Shown here: positions 17,087 through 26,723 of the stretch, piece after piece
How the letters are laid out: every line of letters begins with the position of its first letter
How positions within the stretch are numbered: position 1 is the first letter of the stretch
DNA from: Bradyrhizobium sp. 186
Lineage (GTDB): Bacteria; Pseudomonadota; Alphaproteobacteria; Rhizobiales; Xanthobacteraceae
Assembly: GCF_023101685.1 (NCBI RefSeq)
Contig: NZ_CP082164.1
Coordinates: forward strand, 1,178,001 to 1,242,000
Length of the DNA stretch: 64,000 nucleotides
Direction of reading: 5' to 3'
Made by a program: the position numbers and the translations under genes
Notes under the pieces: generated by a model
Seen by the model: the letters and a program-made list of their open reading frames with translations, nothing else
The model's database searches: none
Told to the model about the DNA's origin: nothing

Positions 17087-18521
17087 CATTACAGTTGCCG
17101 TTTTGCTTTGAGATGCGCGCGCTGAGCGGCAGCCTGGTGAGCTCTGCGCCAGAATGACCATGCGATGACATGCGCGGGTTGGATCCGCTTTCGAGCAAGC
17201 CTGATGGCGATGCGGCGGATTTCCTGGATTGACCAACGGATCAGCGGCGGCGTGGGTGTGCTTTGGCTTTTGCCGGGGGGCGGCGTTTGGTTTTTTTGGG
17301 CGGTGGCGGATTGGCGCGATGGCGGATCGCCGCCATCATGGCGAAGGCGAGCATCACCAGGGACACGTGGCGATGCCAGCCATGCCAGGACCTGCTCTCG
17401 TTGTGATCGAGCCCGAACTCGTTTTTCGCGGTTTCAAAGCTGTCCTCGATCGCCCATCGATGGCCTTCGACCGCGACCAGCGTTTCAATTGATGTTCCCG
17501 CTGGGCACCAGGTGGTGAAGAAGGCGAGATCGCCATCGGCGATATGGCGACGGATCAGCAGACCGCGCGTCCATAAACCATCATTTGCGCTGTTGAACTG
17601 CTCGACCTCGAGATCGGCCAGTTCGAGATAACACCAGTCATGCAGCCTCGGTCCTTTGGTTCCGGCTCCCGCCGACAAGCGCTTCCAGTCGGACGGGCGC
17701 CGCGTCCGGGCGATGTCTTCGGCCTTGCCGGCGACCGGCTGTCGCTTGCCCCAGGATCGGAAGACATGAGAGCTGCTGACCCCGAGCACATAGCCTTTGC
17801 CTGCCCGCCGTAGCTGCTGTTCGATATCGCCAACACCGTAGACCGTGTCACCGGCAACCCACTTGAATGGTACAGACGCGGCTATCGCACGTGCGATCAT
17901 TCTCGTCGCAAGCTTTGGTTTGGTCGCAAAGCCGACATCGGCAGGCACGTATGCGGCTTCCAGACGATCTGGATCGTCAGTCCATTCCTTCGGAAGATAC
18001 AACGCGCGATCGATGAACGCATGACCATGACGCGAAACGTAGGTAGCGAAGACGCCGATCTGGCAGTTCGCAATCTTCCCTGCCGAACCAGTGTATTGCC
18101 GTGCCACTCCGCATGAGGCCTTACCCTGCTTGAGAAAGCCGGTCTCGTCGATCACCAGCACCGCATCGTCATCCGCCAAATGCTCGATGACATAGTCGCG
18201 GACGATATCGCGCAGGGCATCAGCGTCCCAATCTCCACGACCCAGAATTGCCTGCTGACGCCATGGGCCAGGATCGCCAGCCGCCTCCGCGCGCATCCAG
18301 CCGGTCTTGCGCTGCTCATCTCCGAGCAGACCTTCCAGGAACAAGCCTGCATTCGTCGCCACACGCTCTTGCGTGAACAACGGACGTATCCGTTGCTTGA
18401 TCTCTCGAAGCGACGCCGCCCACAACGCAAGCGTCTCCTCAACCGACGCGGCCCGCGTCCACGACATTCGAATCATGGTTGCCCATGGATTCAGAAGCCC
18501 GCAAACAAAGCAACTGTAATG
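17087..18521 (-). mobile_element. complete IS701-family element, 1435 bp
   Basis: Both ends begin CATTACAGTTGC read inward (17087 rightward; 18521 leftward), and CTAA flanks the element on each side (17083-17086 and 18522-18525). A four-base YTAR-type duplication is typical of IS701. It encloses a full-length transposase. Its left flank is shared with the right end and target duplication of the IS5 element, so the two insertions are immediately adjacent. Confidence 0.9.
17241..18476 (-). CDS. IS701-family transposase
   Basis: A 411-residue DDE transposase. Catalytic residues can be placed: Asp in AVLVIDETGFLKQGK, Asp in KWVAGDTVYGVG and Glu in WAIEDSFETAKNEFGLDHNE. The N-terminal region (RIRPLFTQERVATNAGLFLE) and the Arg/Lys/Pro-rich tail are typical. 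It is full length and uninterrupted, so the element may be active. Confidence 0.93.
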   Translation of the reverse strand: MIRMSWTRAASVEETLALWAASLREIKQRIRPLFTQERVATNAGLFLEGLLGDEQRKTGWMRAEAAGDPGPWRQQAILGRGDWDADALRDIVRDYVIEHLADDDAVLVIDETGFLKQGKASCGVARQYTGSAGKIANCQIGVFATYVSRHGHAFIDRALYLPKEWTDDPDRLEAAYVPADVGFATKPKLATRMIARAIAASVPFKWVAGDTVYGVGDIEQQLRRAGKGYVLGVSSSHVFRSWGKRQPVAGKAEDIARTRRPSDWKRLSAGAGTKGPRLHDWCYLELADLEVEQFNSANDGLWTRGLLIRRHIADGDLAFFTTWCPAGTSIETLVAVEGHRWAIEDSFETAKNEFGLDHNESRSWHGWHRHVSLVMLAFAMMAAIRHRANPPPPKKTKRRPPAKAKAHPRRR

Positions 18522-18576
18522 CTAAGGCGTTCGGAATAAACTGGCATATCTGTATTGCCAATTCACGTGAGCACCG

Positions 18577-20259
18577 ATGATTTTCTCCCGCATCAGTTTC
18601 AAGCTGGTCCTGATCGTTGGCATCAGTCTTCTCGGCATGATCGCGCTGGCGCCGATCGCGCTTTCCACCCTCCGCGCGCAGATGGTCTCGGACCGTCAGG
18701 CCAAGACGCAGCACATGGTCGATGTCGGCTACGGCATTCTAGCGCACTATCAGAAGCTCGAGAGCGAGGGGAAGCTGACCCACGAGCAGGCGCAGGCCGC
18801 CGCGATCGCGCAAATCAAGAGCCTGCGTTACGACAAGGTCGAGTATTTCTGGCTCAACGACATGGCCGCGAAGATGATCATGCATCCGATCAAGCCCGAG
18901 CTTGACGGCAAGGATCTCTCCGACATGAAGGACCCCACGGGCAACCGCCTGTTCTCGGGCTTCGTTGACGTCGTCAACAAGCAGGGTGCGGGCTTCTACA
19001 GCTACCTTTGGCCGAAGCCCGGCTTCGAGCAGCCGGTCGCCAAGATCTCCTACGTGAAGGGCTTTGCGCCCTGGGGCTGGCTCATCGGCACCGGCATCTA
19101 TCTGGACGACGTCGACGCCGTGTTCCGCCAGGACGCGATGACCTTCGCGATGGTGTGCCTCGCGGTATTGGTGCTCGTACTCGGCTGCTCCTTCGTGATC
19201 GGCCGCAGCGTTACCCGGCCGCTCGCCAAAATCACTGCGCTCACCGAGCGCCTCGCCGCCGGCGATAGCGCGTTCGATGTGCCGTACACCCATCGCCGCG
19301 ACGAGGTCGGCGGTCTTGCCAAGGCGCTCGCCGTGTTCAAGGACAATGCGTCGGCGGTGCGCCAGATGCATGCGGAACAGGACGAGCTGAAGCGCAAGGC
19401 CGACGACGAGAAGCGCAAGACGATGACCGATCTCGCCAGCAGGTTCGAGGCCAGCGTCCAGTCCGTCGTCCGAGACGTCTTCAACGAGGCGCGCGAGATG
19501 CAACAGGCCGCGCAAGGCATGTCGGAGACCGCGAACAGGGCCACCGAGCGTGCCTCCTTCGTCGCCACGGCCTGCCAGCAGGCATCGAGCAACGTGCAGA
19601 CGGTGGCGTCCGCGGCCGGTGAATTGTCGTCCTCGATCACCGAGATCAGCCAGCGCGTCGCGCAGGCGGCGCAGGTTGCCGACAAGGCGGCCGCCGAAGG
19701 CCAGCGCACCAACGATACCGTGCAGGGGCTTGCCGCGGCCGCGCACAAGATCGGCGAGGTCATCGACCTCATCAACCAGATCGCCTCGCAGACCAACCTG
19801 CTCGCGCTCAACGCCACCATCGAGGCGGCCCGCGCAGGCGAGGCGGGCAAGGGATTTGCCGTTGTCGCAAGTGAGGTGAAGTCGCTGGCGAGCCAGACCG
19901 CAAAGGCGACCGACGAGATCGGTGCGCAGATCGCGGCGATCCAGGCCGAGACCAACCAGGTCGTCGGTAACATCGAGAGCATCCGCACGACCATCATGGA
20001 AGTCAACGAGATCTCCTCCTCGATCGCCGCCGCGGTCGAAGAGCAGGGCGCGGCGACGCAGTCGATCGCCCGCAGCGTGCTGGAGGCGGCCTCCGGCACC
20101 AACCAGGTCTCGCAGAACATCTCCGGCGTCACCGATGCGACGACAGAGACCGGCCAAGTCGCGGGCCTCGTGCTGCAATCGAGCGGCCGGCTGACGCAGA
20201 AGCTGCAATCGCTCCAGGACGAAGTCAGCATCTTCGTTGCAGGGGTTCGGGCGGCCTAG
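18577..20259 (+). CDS. methyl-accepting chemotaxis protein with Cache sensor
   Basis: A 560-residue receptor: first membrane helix at about residues 8-30, periplasmic single-Cache domain at about 31-185 (contains [16 protein letters not shown] and the [12 protein letters not shown] end segment), second membrane helix at about 188-210, HAMP linker, then the cytoplasmic signalling domain with the conserved hairpin tip around [20 protein letters not shown]. It signals to CheA/CheW at the inner membrane; the ligand is probably a small organic acid, as is common for this Cache type, which is inference. The two IS elements end only 51 bases before its ATG and split the original upstream region. The ribosome binding site is weak. 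Confidence 0.95.
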   Translation: MIFSRISFKLVLIVGISLLGMIALAPIALSTLRAQMVSDRQAKTQHMVDVGYGILAHYQKLESEGKLTHEQAQAAAIAQIKSLRYDKVEYFWLNDMAAKMIMHPIKPELDGKDLSDMKDPTGNRLFSGFVDVVNKQGAGFYSYLWPKPGFEQPVAKISYVKGFAPWGWLIGTGIYLDDVDAVFRQDAMTFAMVCLAVLVLVLGCSFVIGRSVTRPLAKITALTERLAAGDSAFDVPYTHRRDEVGGLAKALAVFKDNASAVRQMHAEQDELKRKADDEKRKTMTDLASRFEASVQSVVRDVFNEAREMQQAAQGMSETANRATERASFVATACQQASSNVQTVASAAGELSSSITEISQRVAQAAQVADKAAAEGQRTNDTVQGLAAAAHKIGEVIDLINQIASQTNLLALNATIEAARAGEAGKGFAVVASEVKSLASQTAKATDEIGAQIAAIQAETNQVVGNIESIRTTIMEVNEISSSIAAAVEEQGAATQSIARSVLEAASGTNQVSQNISGVTDATTETGQVAGLVLQSSGRLTQKLQSLQDEVSIFVAGVRAA

Positions 20260-20271
20260 TATAGCAGGAGG

Positions 20272-20958
20272 ATGGATTCCAGCTCCGATCGACACAACCG
20301 CCGCATCCTCCTGATCAATCCGAACAGTCTCGAGGCGACCACCGCGATGATGGTCGCCATTGCGAAGTCTGCCGCCGCGGGCGGCTTCGAGATCGTTGGC
20401 GCCACCGCGACGCGCGCGCCGCAGATGATCGTGACCCCGGATGCGCTGGAGGCGGCTGCGCCTGAAGTCACGCAGATTGCCCAAGCGCATCAGCATGCCT
20501 TCGACGGCCTGATCGTGGCAGCGTTCGGCGATCCCGGCCTGGCCGGGATCAGGGACGGTGTGAAGCTGCCTGCGGTCGGCATCGGCGAGTCGTCGATGCT
20601 TGAAGCCGGGGCGAATGGCCGCCGCTTCGGCGTGGCGACCACCACGCCGCTGCTCAAATCCAAGATCGACGCATTGCCGGAGGCTTTGGGACTGCGATCC
20701 CGATACACCGGCGTCCGCTTCGCCGAGGGTGATGCGCAGGCGCTGATGCGCGACCCGGCGCGGCTCCGTGCAGCCCTCGCCGATGCGGTCGAGGCTTGCA
20801 TCGCACAAGACGGAGCGGAGGCGGTCATCATCGGCGGCGGGCCGCTGGGCGAGGCCGCGCGCGAGCTTCAGCCGATGTTCTCCGCGCCAGTCATCGCGCC
20901 GATCCCGTCTGCCGTAAGGCGGATTATTCGCCTCATCACGGCGCTCGGCGCCAACTGA
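20272..20958 (+). CDS. Asp/Glu/hydantoin racemase-like protein lacking both cysteines
   Basis: A 228-residue protein with the racemase fold: LLINPNSLEATTAMM, AFGDPGLAGIRDG and the AVGIGESSMLEAG segment match hydantoin/aspartate racemases. In active members the two catalytic residues are Cys in the A-C-F-G-D-P motif and Cys in the L-G-C-A-G motif. Here they read Ala84 (VAAFGDPG) and Gly189 (IIGGGPLGE), so the usual two-base racemisation cannot work. It may be a lyase-like relative or a binding protein. It starts 12 bases after the chemotaxis receptor gene, in the same direction. The gene is complete. Confidence 0.8.
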   Translation: MDSSSDRHNRRILLINPNSLEATTAMMVAIAKSAAAGGFEIVGATATRAPQMIVTPDALEAAAPEVTQIAQAHQHAFDGLIVAAFGDPGLAGIRDGVKLPAVGIGESSMLEAGANGRRFGVATTTPLLKSKIDALPEALGLRSRYTGVRFAEGDAQALMRDPARLRAALADAVEACIAQDGAEAVIIGGGPLGEAARELQPMFSAPVIAPIPSAVRRIIRLITALGAN

Positions 20959-21084
20959 TATTCCGGCCCGCGGGACCGGTCAGCGTGACCGGCTTCCTCT
21001 CCCTTGACGACTGTAGCTAAAGCGAAGAAGCAGGATCATCGAACCTGCCGCCCCGCGTTTGGCTGCGGGCATGGAGATCGCTGC

Positions 21085-24000
21085 ATGTCGTTCAAGAAAA
21101 TCCTGATCGCCAATCGCGGCGAGATCGCCATCCGCATCGCGCGTGCCGCAGCCGATGCCGGCATTGCGACGGTCGCGATCCATCCTGCCGACGATGCACT
21201 GTCGCTGCATGTCCGCGTTGCCGACGAGGCGATCGAAATTCCGGGCCGCGGCGCGCGCGCCTATCTCGATATCGATGCGGTGGTGAAGGCGGCCAAGGCG
21301 GCCCGCTGCGACGCCGTCCACCCCGGCTATGGCTTCCTCAGCGAGAATGCCGCCTTTGCCAAAGCCTGCGCGGCCGATGGCATCGCCTTCGTCGGGCCGA
21401 AGCCGGCCGCGCTCGAGCTGTTCGGCGACAAGGTTGCGGCGCGCCAGCTCGCCAAGCGCTGCGGCGTGCCGATCATCGCCGGCACCAGCGGCCCGTCGAC
21501 GCTGGACGAGATCACGGCGTTCTTCGCCTCGCTCGGCAGCAGCGCGGCGATCGTGATCAAGGCGATGGCCGGCGGCGGCGGCCGCGGCATGCGCGTGGTG
21601 GAGAATGCTGTCGATCTCGCGGAAGCCTATGCGCGCTGCCAGTCCGAGGCCAAGGCGGCGTTCGGATTCGACGGCGTCTATGCCGAGCGGCTGATCCGGC
21701 AGGCGCGCCATATCGAGGTGCAGATCATCGGCGACCGCCACGGCGCGATCAGCCATCTCTGGGAGCGCGAATGCACCATCCAGCGCCGGCACCAGAAGCT
21801 GATCGAGGTAGCGCCGAGCCCCTCGCTCAGCGAACCCTTGCGCGGCCGCATCATCGAGGCGGCGAAGCAGCTCGCGGCGGCGGCGTCTTACGACAATCTC
21901 GGCACGTTCGAGTTCCTGGTCGACGGCAGCGCCGACGACAGCTTTGCCTTCATCGAGGCCAATCCGCGGCTTCAGGTTGAGCACACCGTGACGGAAGAAG
22001 TGCTTGGCATCGACCTCGTTCGCGCCCAGCTCGCGGTTGCCGCAGGTAGCTCACTGGCCTCGCTCGGCCTTGCGCAAGGCGCGATCCCGAAGCCGCGTGG
22101 CTATGCCATACAGCTGCGCATCAACATGGAGACATTGGACGAGCTAGGGGCGACGCATCCGACCGGCGGCGTGCTCGCCGTGTTCGAGCCACCGTCGGGG
22201 CCCGGCGTTCGCGTCGATAGCTTTGGTTACGCCGGTTACAAGACCAGCGCTGCCTTCGACTCGCTGCTGGCCAAGGTCATCGTGCATACGCCGAGCGAAG
22301 CCTGGCACGATGTCGTCGCCAAGGCCTCGCGCGCCTTGCGCGAATTCCGGATCGACGGCGTCGTCACCAATATCGCTTTCCTGCAGGCCGTGCTGGCGCA
22401 TCCCGATTTCAGGAGCAACCGCATCGCGACCGATTTCATCGATCGCAACATCGCGACGCTCGTGGAGGCGGCTGATGGTGCGGCCAAGCCGCTCTACTTT
22501 GCCGCGACCGAGCGGAGCGGCGGTCCGGGGACCGAAGCCCACCTCGTACAACAGGTGCCTGAAGGCGCGGTGATGGTCGCAGCACCTCTGCAAGGAACCA
22601 TTGTCACCATCCAGGTCAGGGAAGGCGAGATCGTGCGCCCCGGCCAGCAGCTCGCTGTGATCGAGTCCATGAAGATGGAGCACCTGGTCATGGCCGAGCA
22701 GGGCGGCCGCGTCATGAAGATGGTCGCCGACGACGGCGTCACGCTGATGCATGGCGAGGCGATCCTCTATCTCGAGCCGCTCGACGTTGCAGCCGATACG
22801 TCGGCGACGGAAGCCGATGTCGATCTCGATCACATCCGTCCTGATCTTGCCGAGCTCAGCGCCCGTCAGGCCAATACGCGCGACGAAAATCGCCCAGCCT
22901 CGGTCGAGCGCCGCCGCAACACCAATCAGCGCACCGCGCGGGAAAACGTCGCGCAGCTTGTCGATGACGGCTCGTTCATGGAGTACGGCAGCCTCGCGAT
23001 CGCGGCGCAGCGCCGCCGCCGCAACCTCGACGATCTCATCAAGAACACGCCGGCGGACGGCCTTGTCATGGGCGTTGCCACCGTCAACGCCGAGAAATTC
23101 GGTCCCGAGGGCGGGCGCTGCATCGTCGTGGCCTATGACTACACCGTGCTTGCGGGCACGCAGGGCCATATGAACCACAAGAAGATCGACCGCATGCTGC
23201 GGCTTGCGCAAGACTGGCGCGTGCCCTTGGTGTTTTACGCCGAGGGCGGCGGCGGCCGGCCCGGCGACACCGACAGGCTCGGCATGACCGGTCTCGACGG
23301 CCCGTCTTTTGTGCAGTTCGCAAAACTGTCCGGCCTCGTGCCGGTGGTTGGCGTCGTCTCAGGCTATTGCTTTGCCGGCAATGCCGCGATGCTCGGTTGC
23401 TGCGATGTCATCATCGCGACCAAGAACGCGTCGATCGGCATGGGCGGTCCCGCCATGATCGAGGGCGGCGGGCTCGGCGTCTATCATCCAGCCGAAGTCG
23501 GGCCGGTCTCGTTCCAATCTCCGAACGGCGTCATCGATATCCTCGTCGAGGACGAGGAGGAGGCGACGCGCGCCGCGCAAAAATACCTGTCTTATTTTCA
23601 GGGCGCGGTGATGGAGTGGCAGGCGGCCGACCAGCGCCTGCTTCGCCGCGCGATCCCCGAGAATCGCCTGCGCGTCTATGACATTCGCAGCGTGATCGAT
23701 CTCGTCGCGGACAGGGACTCCGTGCTGGAGCTGCGCCGCGACTACGGCGTCGGCATGATCACCGCGCTGATCCGTATCGAGGGCAAGCCGTTCGGCCTGA
23801 TCGCCAACAATCCGCGCCATCTCGGCGGCGCCATCGATGCTGACGCCGGCGACAAGGCCGCGCGCTTCCTCCAGCTCTGCGACGCGTTTGACCTGCCGAT
23901 CGTCTCTCTCTGCGACACGCCCGGCTTCATGGTCGGCCCGGAAGCGGAAAAGACCGCGATCGTCCGTCACGTCTCGCGCATGTTCGTCACCGGTGCGAGC

Positions 24001-24390
24001 CTCACCGTGCCGCTGTTCGGCATCGTGCTTCGCAAGGGCTATGGACTTGGCGCGCAGTCGATGATCGGCGGCGGCTTCCACGCCTCGTTCTTCACCGCGG
24101 CCTGGCCGACCGGAGAGTTCGGCGGGATGGGCCTCGAGGGCTATGTCCGCCTCGGCTTCCGCAAGGAGATGGAGGCGATCGCCGACCCCGTCGAGCGCGA
24201 GACCTACTATCGCAACAAGGTCGCCGAGCTCTACACCAACGGCAAGGCGGTCTCGATCGCGTCTGTGTTCGAAATCGACAACGTCATCGATCCCGCCGAA
24301 ACGCGGCGGTGGATCATGGCGGGGCTACGGTCGGTGCCGAAGCCTCCTCCGAGAACGGAGAAGAAGCGGCCCTGCATCGATACGTGGTGA
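21085..24390 (+). CDS. single-chain long-chain acyl-CoA carboxylase
   Basis: A 1101-residue biotin-dependent carboxylase with all functions in one chain. Order: biotin carboxylase (residues 1 to about 450; ATP-grasp loop VIKAMAGGGGRGMRV, then FIEANPRLQVEHTVTEE), biotin carrier domain (biotinyl Lys530 in IESMKMEHL), then the two-lobed carboxyltransferase (about 600-1090; GYCFAGNAAMLG and the late LCDTPGFMVGPEAEK motif). This domain order is known for single-chain long-chain acyl-CoA carboxylases, which make 2-carboxyacyl-CoA from acyl-CoA with ATP and bicarbonate. The ATG at 21085 has GGAGATC upstream; the longer frame from 21004 is not needed. Confidence 0.93.
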   Translation: MSFKKILIANRGEIAIRIARAAADAGIATVAIHPADDALSLHVRVADEAIEIPGRGARAYLDIDAVVKAAKAARCDAVHPGYGFLSENAAFAKACAADGIAFVGPKPAALELFGDKVAARQLAKRCGVPIIAGTSGPSTLDEITAFFASLGSSAAIVIKAMAGGGGRGMRVVENAVDLAEAYARCQSEAKAAFGFDGVYAERLIRQARHIEVQIIGDRHGAISHLWERECTIQRRHQKLIEVAPSPSLSEPLRGRIIEAAKQLAAAASYDNLGTFEFLVDGSADDSFAFIEANPRLQVEHTVTEEVLGIDLVRAQLAVAAGSSLASLGLAQGAIPKPRGYAIQLRINMETLDELGATHPTGGVLAVFEPPSGPGVRVDSFGYAGYKTSAAFDSLLAKVIVHTPSEAWHDVVAKASRALREFRIDGVVTNIAFLQAVLAHPDFRSNRIATDFIDRNIATLVEAADGAAKPLYFAATERSGGPGTEAHLVQQVPEGAVMVAAPLQGTIVTIQVREGEIVRPGQQLAVIESMKMEHLVMAEQGGRVMKMVADDGVTLMHGEAILYLEPLDVAADTSATEADVDLDHIRPDLAELSARQANTRDENRPASVERRRNTNQRTARENVAQLVDDGSFMEYGSLAIAAQRRRRNLDDLIKNTPADGLVMGVATVNAEKFGPEGGRCIVVAYDYTVLAGTQGHMNHKKIDRMLRLAQDWRVPLVFYAEGGGGRPGDTDRLGMTGLDGPSFVQFAKLSGLVPVVGVVSGYCFAGNAAMLGCCDVIIATKNASIGMGGPAMIEGGGLGVYHPAEVGPVSFQSPNGVIDILVEDEEEATRAAQKYLSYFQGAVMEWQAADQRLLRRAIPENRLRVYDIRSVIDLVADRDSVLELRRDYGVGMITALIRIEGKPFGLIANNPRHLGGAIDADAGDKAARFLQLCDAFDLPIVSLCDTPGFMVGPEAEKTAIVRHVSRMFVTGASLTVPLFGIVLRKGYGLGAQSMIGGGFHASFFTAAWPTGEFGGMGLEGYVRLGFRKEMEAIADPVERETYYRNKVAELYTNGKAVSIASVFEIDNVIDPAETRRWIMAGLRSVPKPPPRTEKKRPCIDTW

Positions 24391-24446
24391 GGGCGGTGCA
24401 GCAATTCAGGAACGCATCCTAAATATCTAAGGCAATCTGCTTCCCA

Positions 24447-24533
24447 CGTCATGCCCGGGCTCGTCCCGGGCATCCACGTGCTTTCGCGCCTGCGGCAAGG
24501 CGTGGATGGCCGGGACAAGCCCGGCCATGACGG
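24447..24533. repeat. palindromic intergenic repeat, family A
   Basis: Two hairpins (ATGCCCGGG..CCCGGGCAT at 24451-24473 and ATGGCCGGG..CCCGGCCAT at 24506-24528) are nested in longer arms with CATCCACG and CGTGGATG. A related copy lies at 47171-47256. Both are between genes. Confidence 0.8.
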
Positions 24534-24635
24534 CACACTGAGGAGGTGTGCCATGCGTCTGTTTCCGGTTCCCGATTGACATCCCCGCCTGCGGTGCCAG
24601 ACTTTGCAAAATAATGCAGGGTGGAGACGTCCGCG

Positions 24636-26504
24636 ATGGCCAGCCTTTCGGCCTCAAACCATGTCGCCCGTGTCTTGTCCGTCGCCAATCATGTGGCTGA
24701 CGTCGATGCCTCTTCGCGCATCGCCAATTCCTGGCGGCGCTGCCTGATCGGCCACAAGCTCGACCCCGCCCGCCAGGGTCCGCCGCAGACGCTCACCGAG
24801 GCCGAGGTTCGGCATGTCGCCGAGCCCATGGAGGACACGATCAGGCTGGTTACGCCTGAGCTCGATGATCTCGCGCGCGTGCTGCGCGATGCCGGCTATT
24901 GCGTCAACCTGGCGGATGTAAACGCGACCATGCTGTTCAGCCGTCTGCCGGGCGAGGCCGACGCAAAAATGTTCATGGACTGGAAGATCTACACCGGTTC
25001 GAATTTTGCCGAAGCCTTCGAGGGCACCAACGGGCTCGGCACCGCGCTGGCCGAGCAGAAGCCGATCCTGGTGCATCGCGACGAACATTTTCGCGCGCAG
25101 TGGCACATGTTCTCCTGCGCCGTGGCGCCGCTGTTCGACCAGGCCGGACGCCTCGTCGGCGCTGTGAACATTACTTCCTGCCGTGAGGATCTCGAACGCG
25201 CCGCGCATCAGCTTGCGCTGGCGGTGGCGATGGAGGCGACGCGGCGGATGGAGGGCGCGATCTTCCGCCGGCATTTCCGCAACGCCTGGATCGCGACCGT
25301 GCCGGGCGACGGCGGCAGCGGCCTGCTTGCCTATGATGACGACCGCCGCATTGTCGGCGCCTGCCGCTCCGCGCGTGCGCTGCTGAACCTCACCGACGGC
25401 ATGATCGCGTCCGGCATCGATCTGTCGCGCTACGTCAAATTCGACCATCGGGCTGCGCGCAGCGCGGACGAGTTCGTCGAGCTGCGCCGCGCTGACGGCA
25501 GCGCGATGGGGCAGGGTCATGTCGCGCCGCCACTGCGTGCACGATCATCCACGCGCCCGCTCACGCCGCGTCGAGACGCACCTGTCGACCGTTTCGATGC
25601 GCTGCACCGGCTCGCCGGACGCGATCCCGGCCTGATCAAAAGCGTGAAGCGGCTCAGAAGCATCGGCGATCATAATCTGCCGGTGCTGCTGCATGGCGAG
25701 ACCGGCGTCGGCAAGGATGTGTTTGCGCGCGCCATTCACGCCGCCAGCAATCGCGCGCGCAACAACTATGTTGCGCTGAACTGCGCGGCGATGCCGGAGA
25801 GCCTGATCGATGCCGAGCTGTTCGGCTACGAGGCCGGCGCGTTCACCGGCGCGCGGCGTGACGGCTCGAAGGGCCTGATCGTGCAGGCTGACGGCGGCAC
25901 GCTGTTTTTGGACGAGATCGGCGACATGCCGATCGCGCTCCAGACGCGGTTGCTTCGTGTGCTGGAGAACCGCGAGGTCTGGCCACTCGGCGCGCTCAAG
26001 CCCGTGCCCGTCGATATCCGCCTGATCAGCGCCACCCACCGCGATCTCGGCCGCATGGCAGAGCAGGGCGCCTTCCGCGCCGATCTCTATTTCCGCCTGC
26101 GCGGCATGGAGGTGCGGCTGCCGGCTTTGCGCGAACGCACCGACCGGGACGATGTCATCCGCCAGATCGCGAGCGAGGAGGCGCCGAATTGCCGCCTTTC
26201 GCACGAGGCCTGGTCGTTGTTGGCGGCCTATCCCTATCCCGGCAATATGCGCCAGCTCCGCCACATGCTGCGGCTCGCCGGCTGCACGGCAGAGGACGGC
26301 GTCATCACGGATGCTGATCTCGACTTGCCGCCGTTCGGTGGAAGGGCGACAGAGCCCGATCTCGCGGCGGCCGAGCGAGCGGCGATCATCGAGGTGCTGC
26401 GCAAGCACGGTGGCCGCGTCATCGAAGCCGCCCGCACGCTGAAACTCAGCCGCGCCACGCTGTATCGGAAGATCAAGCAGCTGAAGATCGAGACGGCGCG
26501 GTAG
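24636..26504 (+). CDS. sigma-54-dependent activator, AcoR type
   Basis: A 622-residue enhancer-binding protein: GAF sensor domain (about residues 60-190), AAA+ sigma-54 interaction domain with Walker A GETGVGKD (about 353), intact sigma-54 contact loop GAFTGA (about 400) and GGTLFLDEIGD, and a C-terminal Fis-type helix-turn-helix (VIEAARTLKLSRATLYRKIK). It activates sigma-54 RNA polymerase from upstream sites in response to a small ligand. The ATG at 24636 is preferred over GTG 24621 because GGAG stands nine bases before it. A sigma-54 promoter faces the flavin-dependent operon just downstream (28499-28515), the likely target. Confidence 0.93.
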   Translation: MASLSASNHVARVLSVANHVADVDASSRIANSWRRCLIGHKLDPARQGPPQTLTEAEVRHVAEPMEDTIRLVTPELDDLARVLRDAGYCVNLADVNATMLFSRLPGEADAKMFMDWKIYTGSNFAEAFEGTNGLGTALAEQKPILVHRDEHFRAQWHMFSCAVAPLFDQAGRLVGAVNITSCREDLERAAHQLALAVAMEATRRMEGAIFRRHFRNAWIATVPGDGGSGLLAYDDDRRIVGACRSARALLNLTDGMIASGIDLSRYVKFDHRAARSADEFVELRRADGSAMGQGHVAPPLRARSSTRPLTPRRDAPVDRFDALHRLAGRDPGLIKSVKRLRSIGDHNLPVLLHGETGVGKDVFARAIHAASNRARNNYVALNCAAMPESLIDAELFGYEAGAFTGARRDGSKGLIVQADGGTLFLDEIGDMPIALQTRLLRVLENREVWPLGALKPVPVDIRLISATHRDLGRMAEQGAFRADLYFRLRGMEVRLPALRERTDRDDVIRQIASEEAPNCRLSHEAWSLLAAYPYPGNMRQLRHMLRLAGCTAEDGVITDADLDLPPFGGRATEPDLAAAERAAIIEVLRKHGGRVIEAARTLKLSRATLYRKIKQLKIETAR

Positions 26505-26535
26505 CGTTCAACTGCTCTTGCCAGCGGCGCTCTTT

Positions 26536-26698
26536 CTTCCCCTCTCCCCTTGTGGCCCCTTGTGGAGAGGGTGGCTCGCCACGTAACGGCGAGACGGGTG
26601 AGGGGTCTGCTTCCGCGAATTCGCCGCCGCTTGTGTACGAGGAGCGAACCCCTCATCCGGCGCTTCGCGCCACCTTCTCCCAGAAGGGGAGAAGGGAA
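26536..26698. repeat. intergenic repeat, CCCTCTCC family
   Basis: Contains paired segments such as CCCCTCTCCCC with GGAGAGGG and, further on, CCTTCTCCC with GGGGAGAAGG, giving several stem-loops. Similar blocks occur at 41078-41290. It lies between two converging genes and may end transcription, which is unproven. Confidence 0.6.
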
Positions 26699-26723
26699 GG
26701 GCAGCGCGCTTGGAGCGCCGCTC

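Noticed and set aside
18739-20808. Minus-strand open frame of 689 codons across the chemotaxis receptor and racemase genes
   Set aside because: Spans two unrelated plus-strand genes with conserved domains; typical antisense artefact of high GC.
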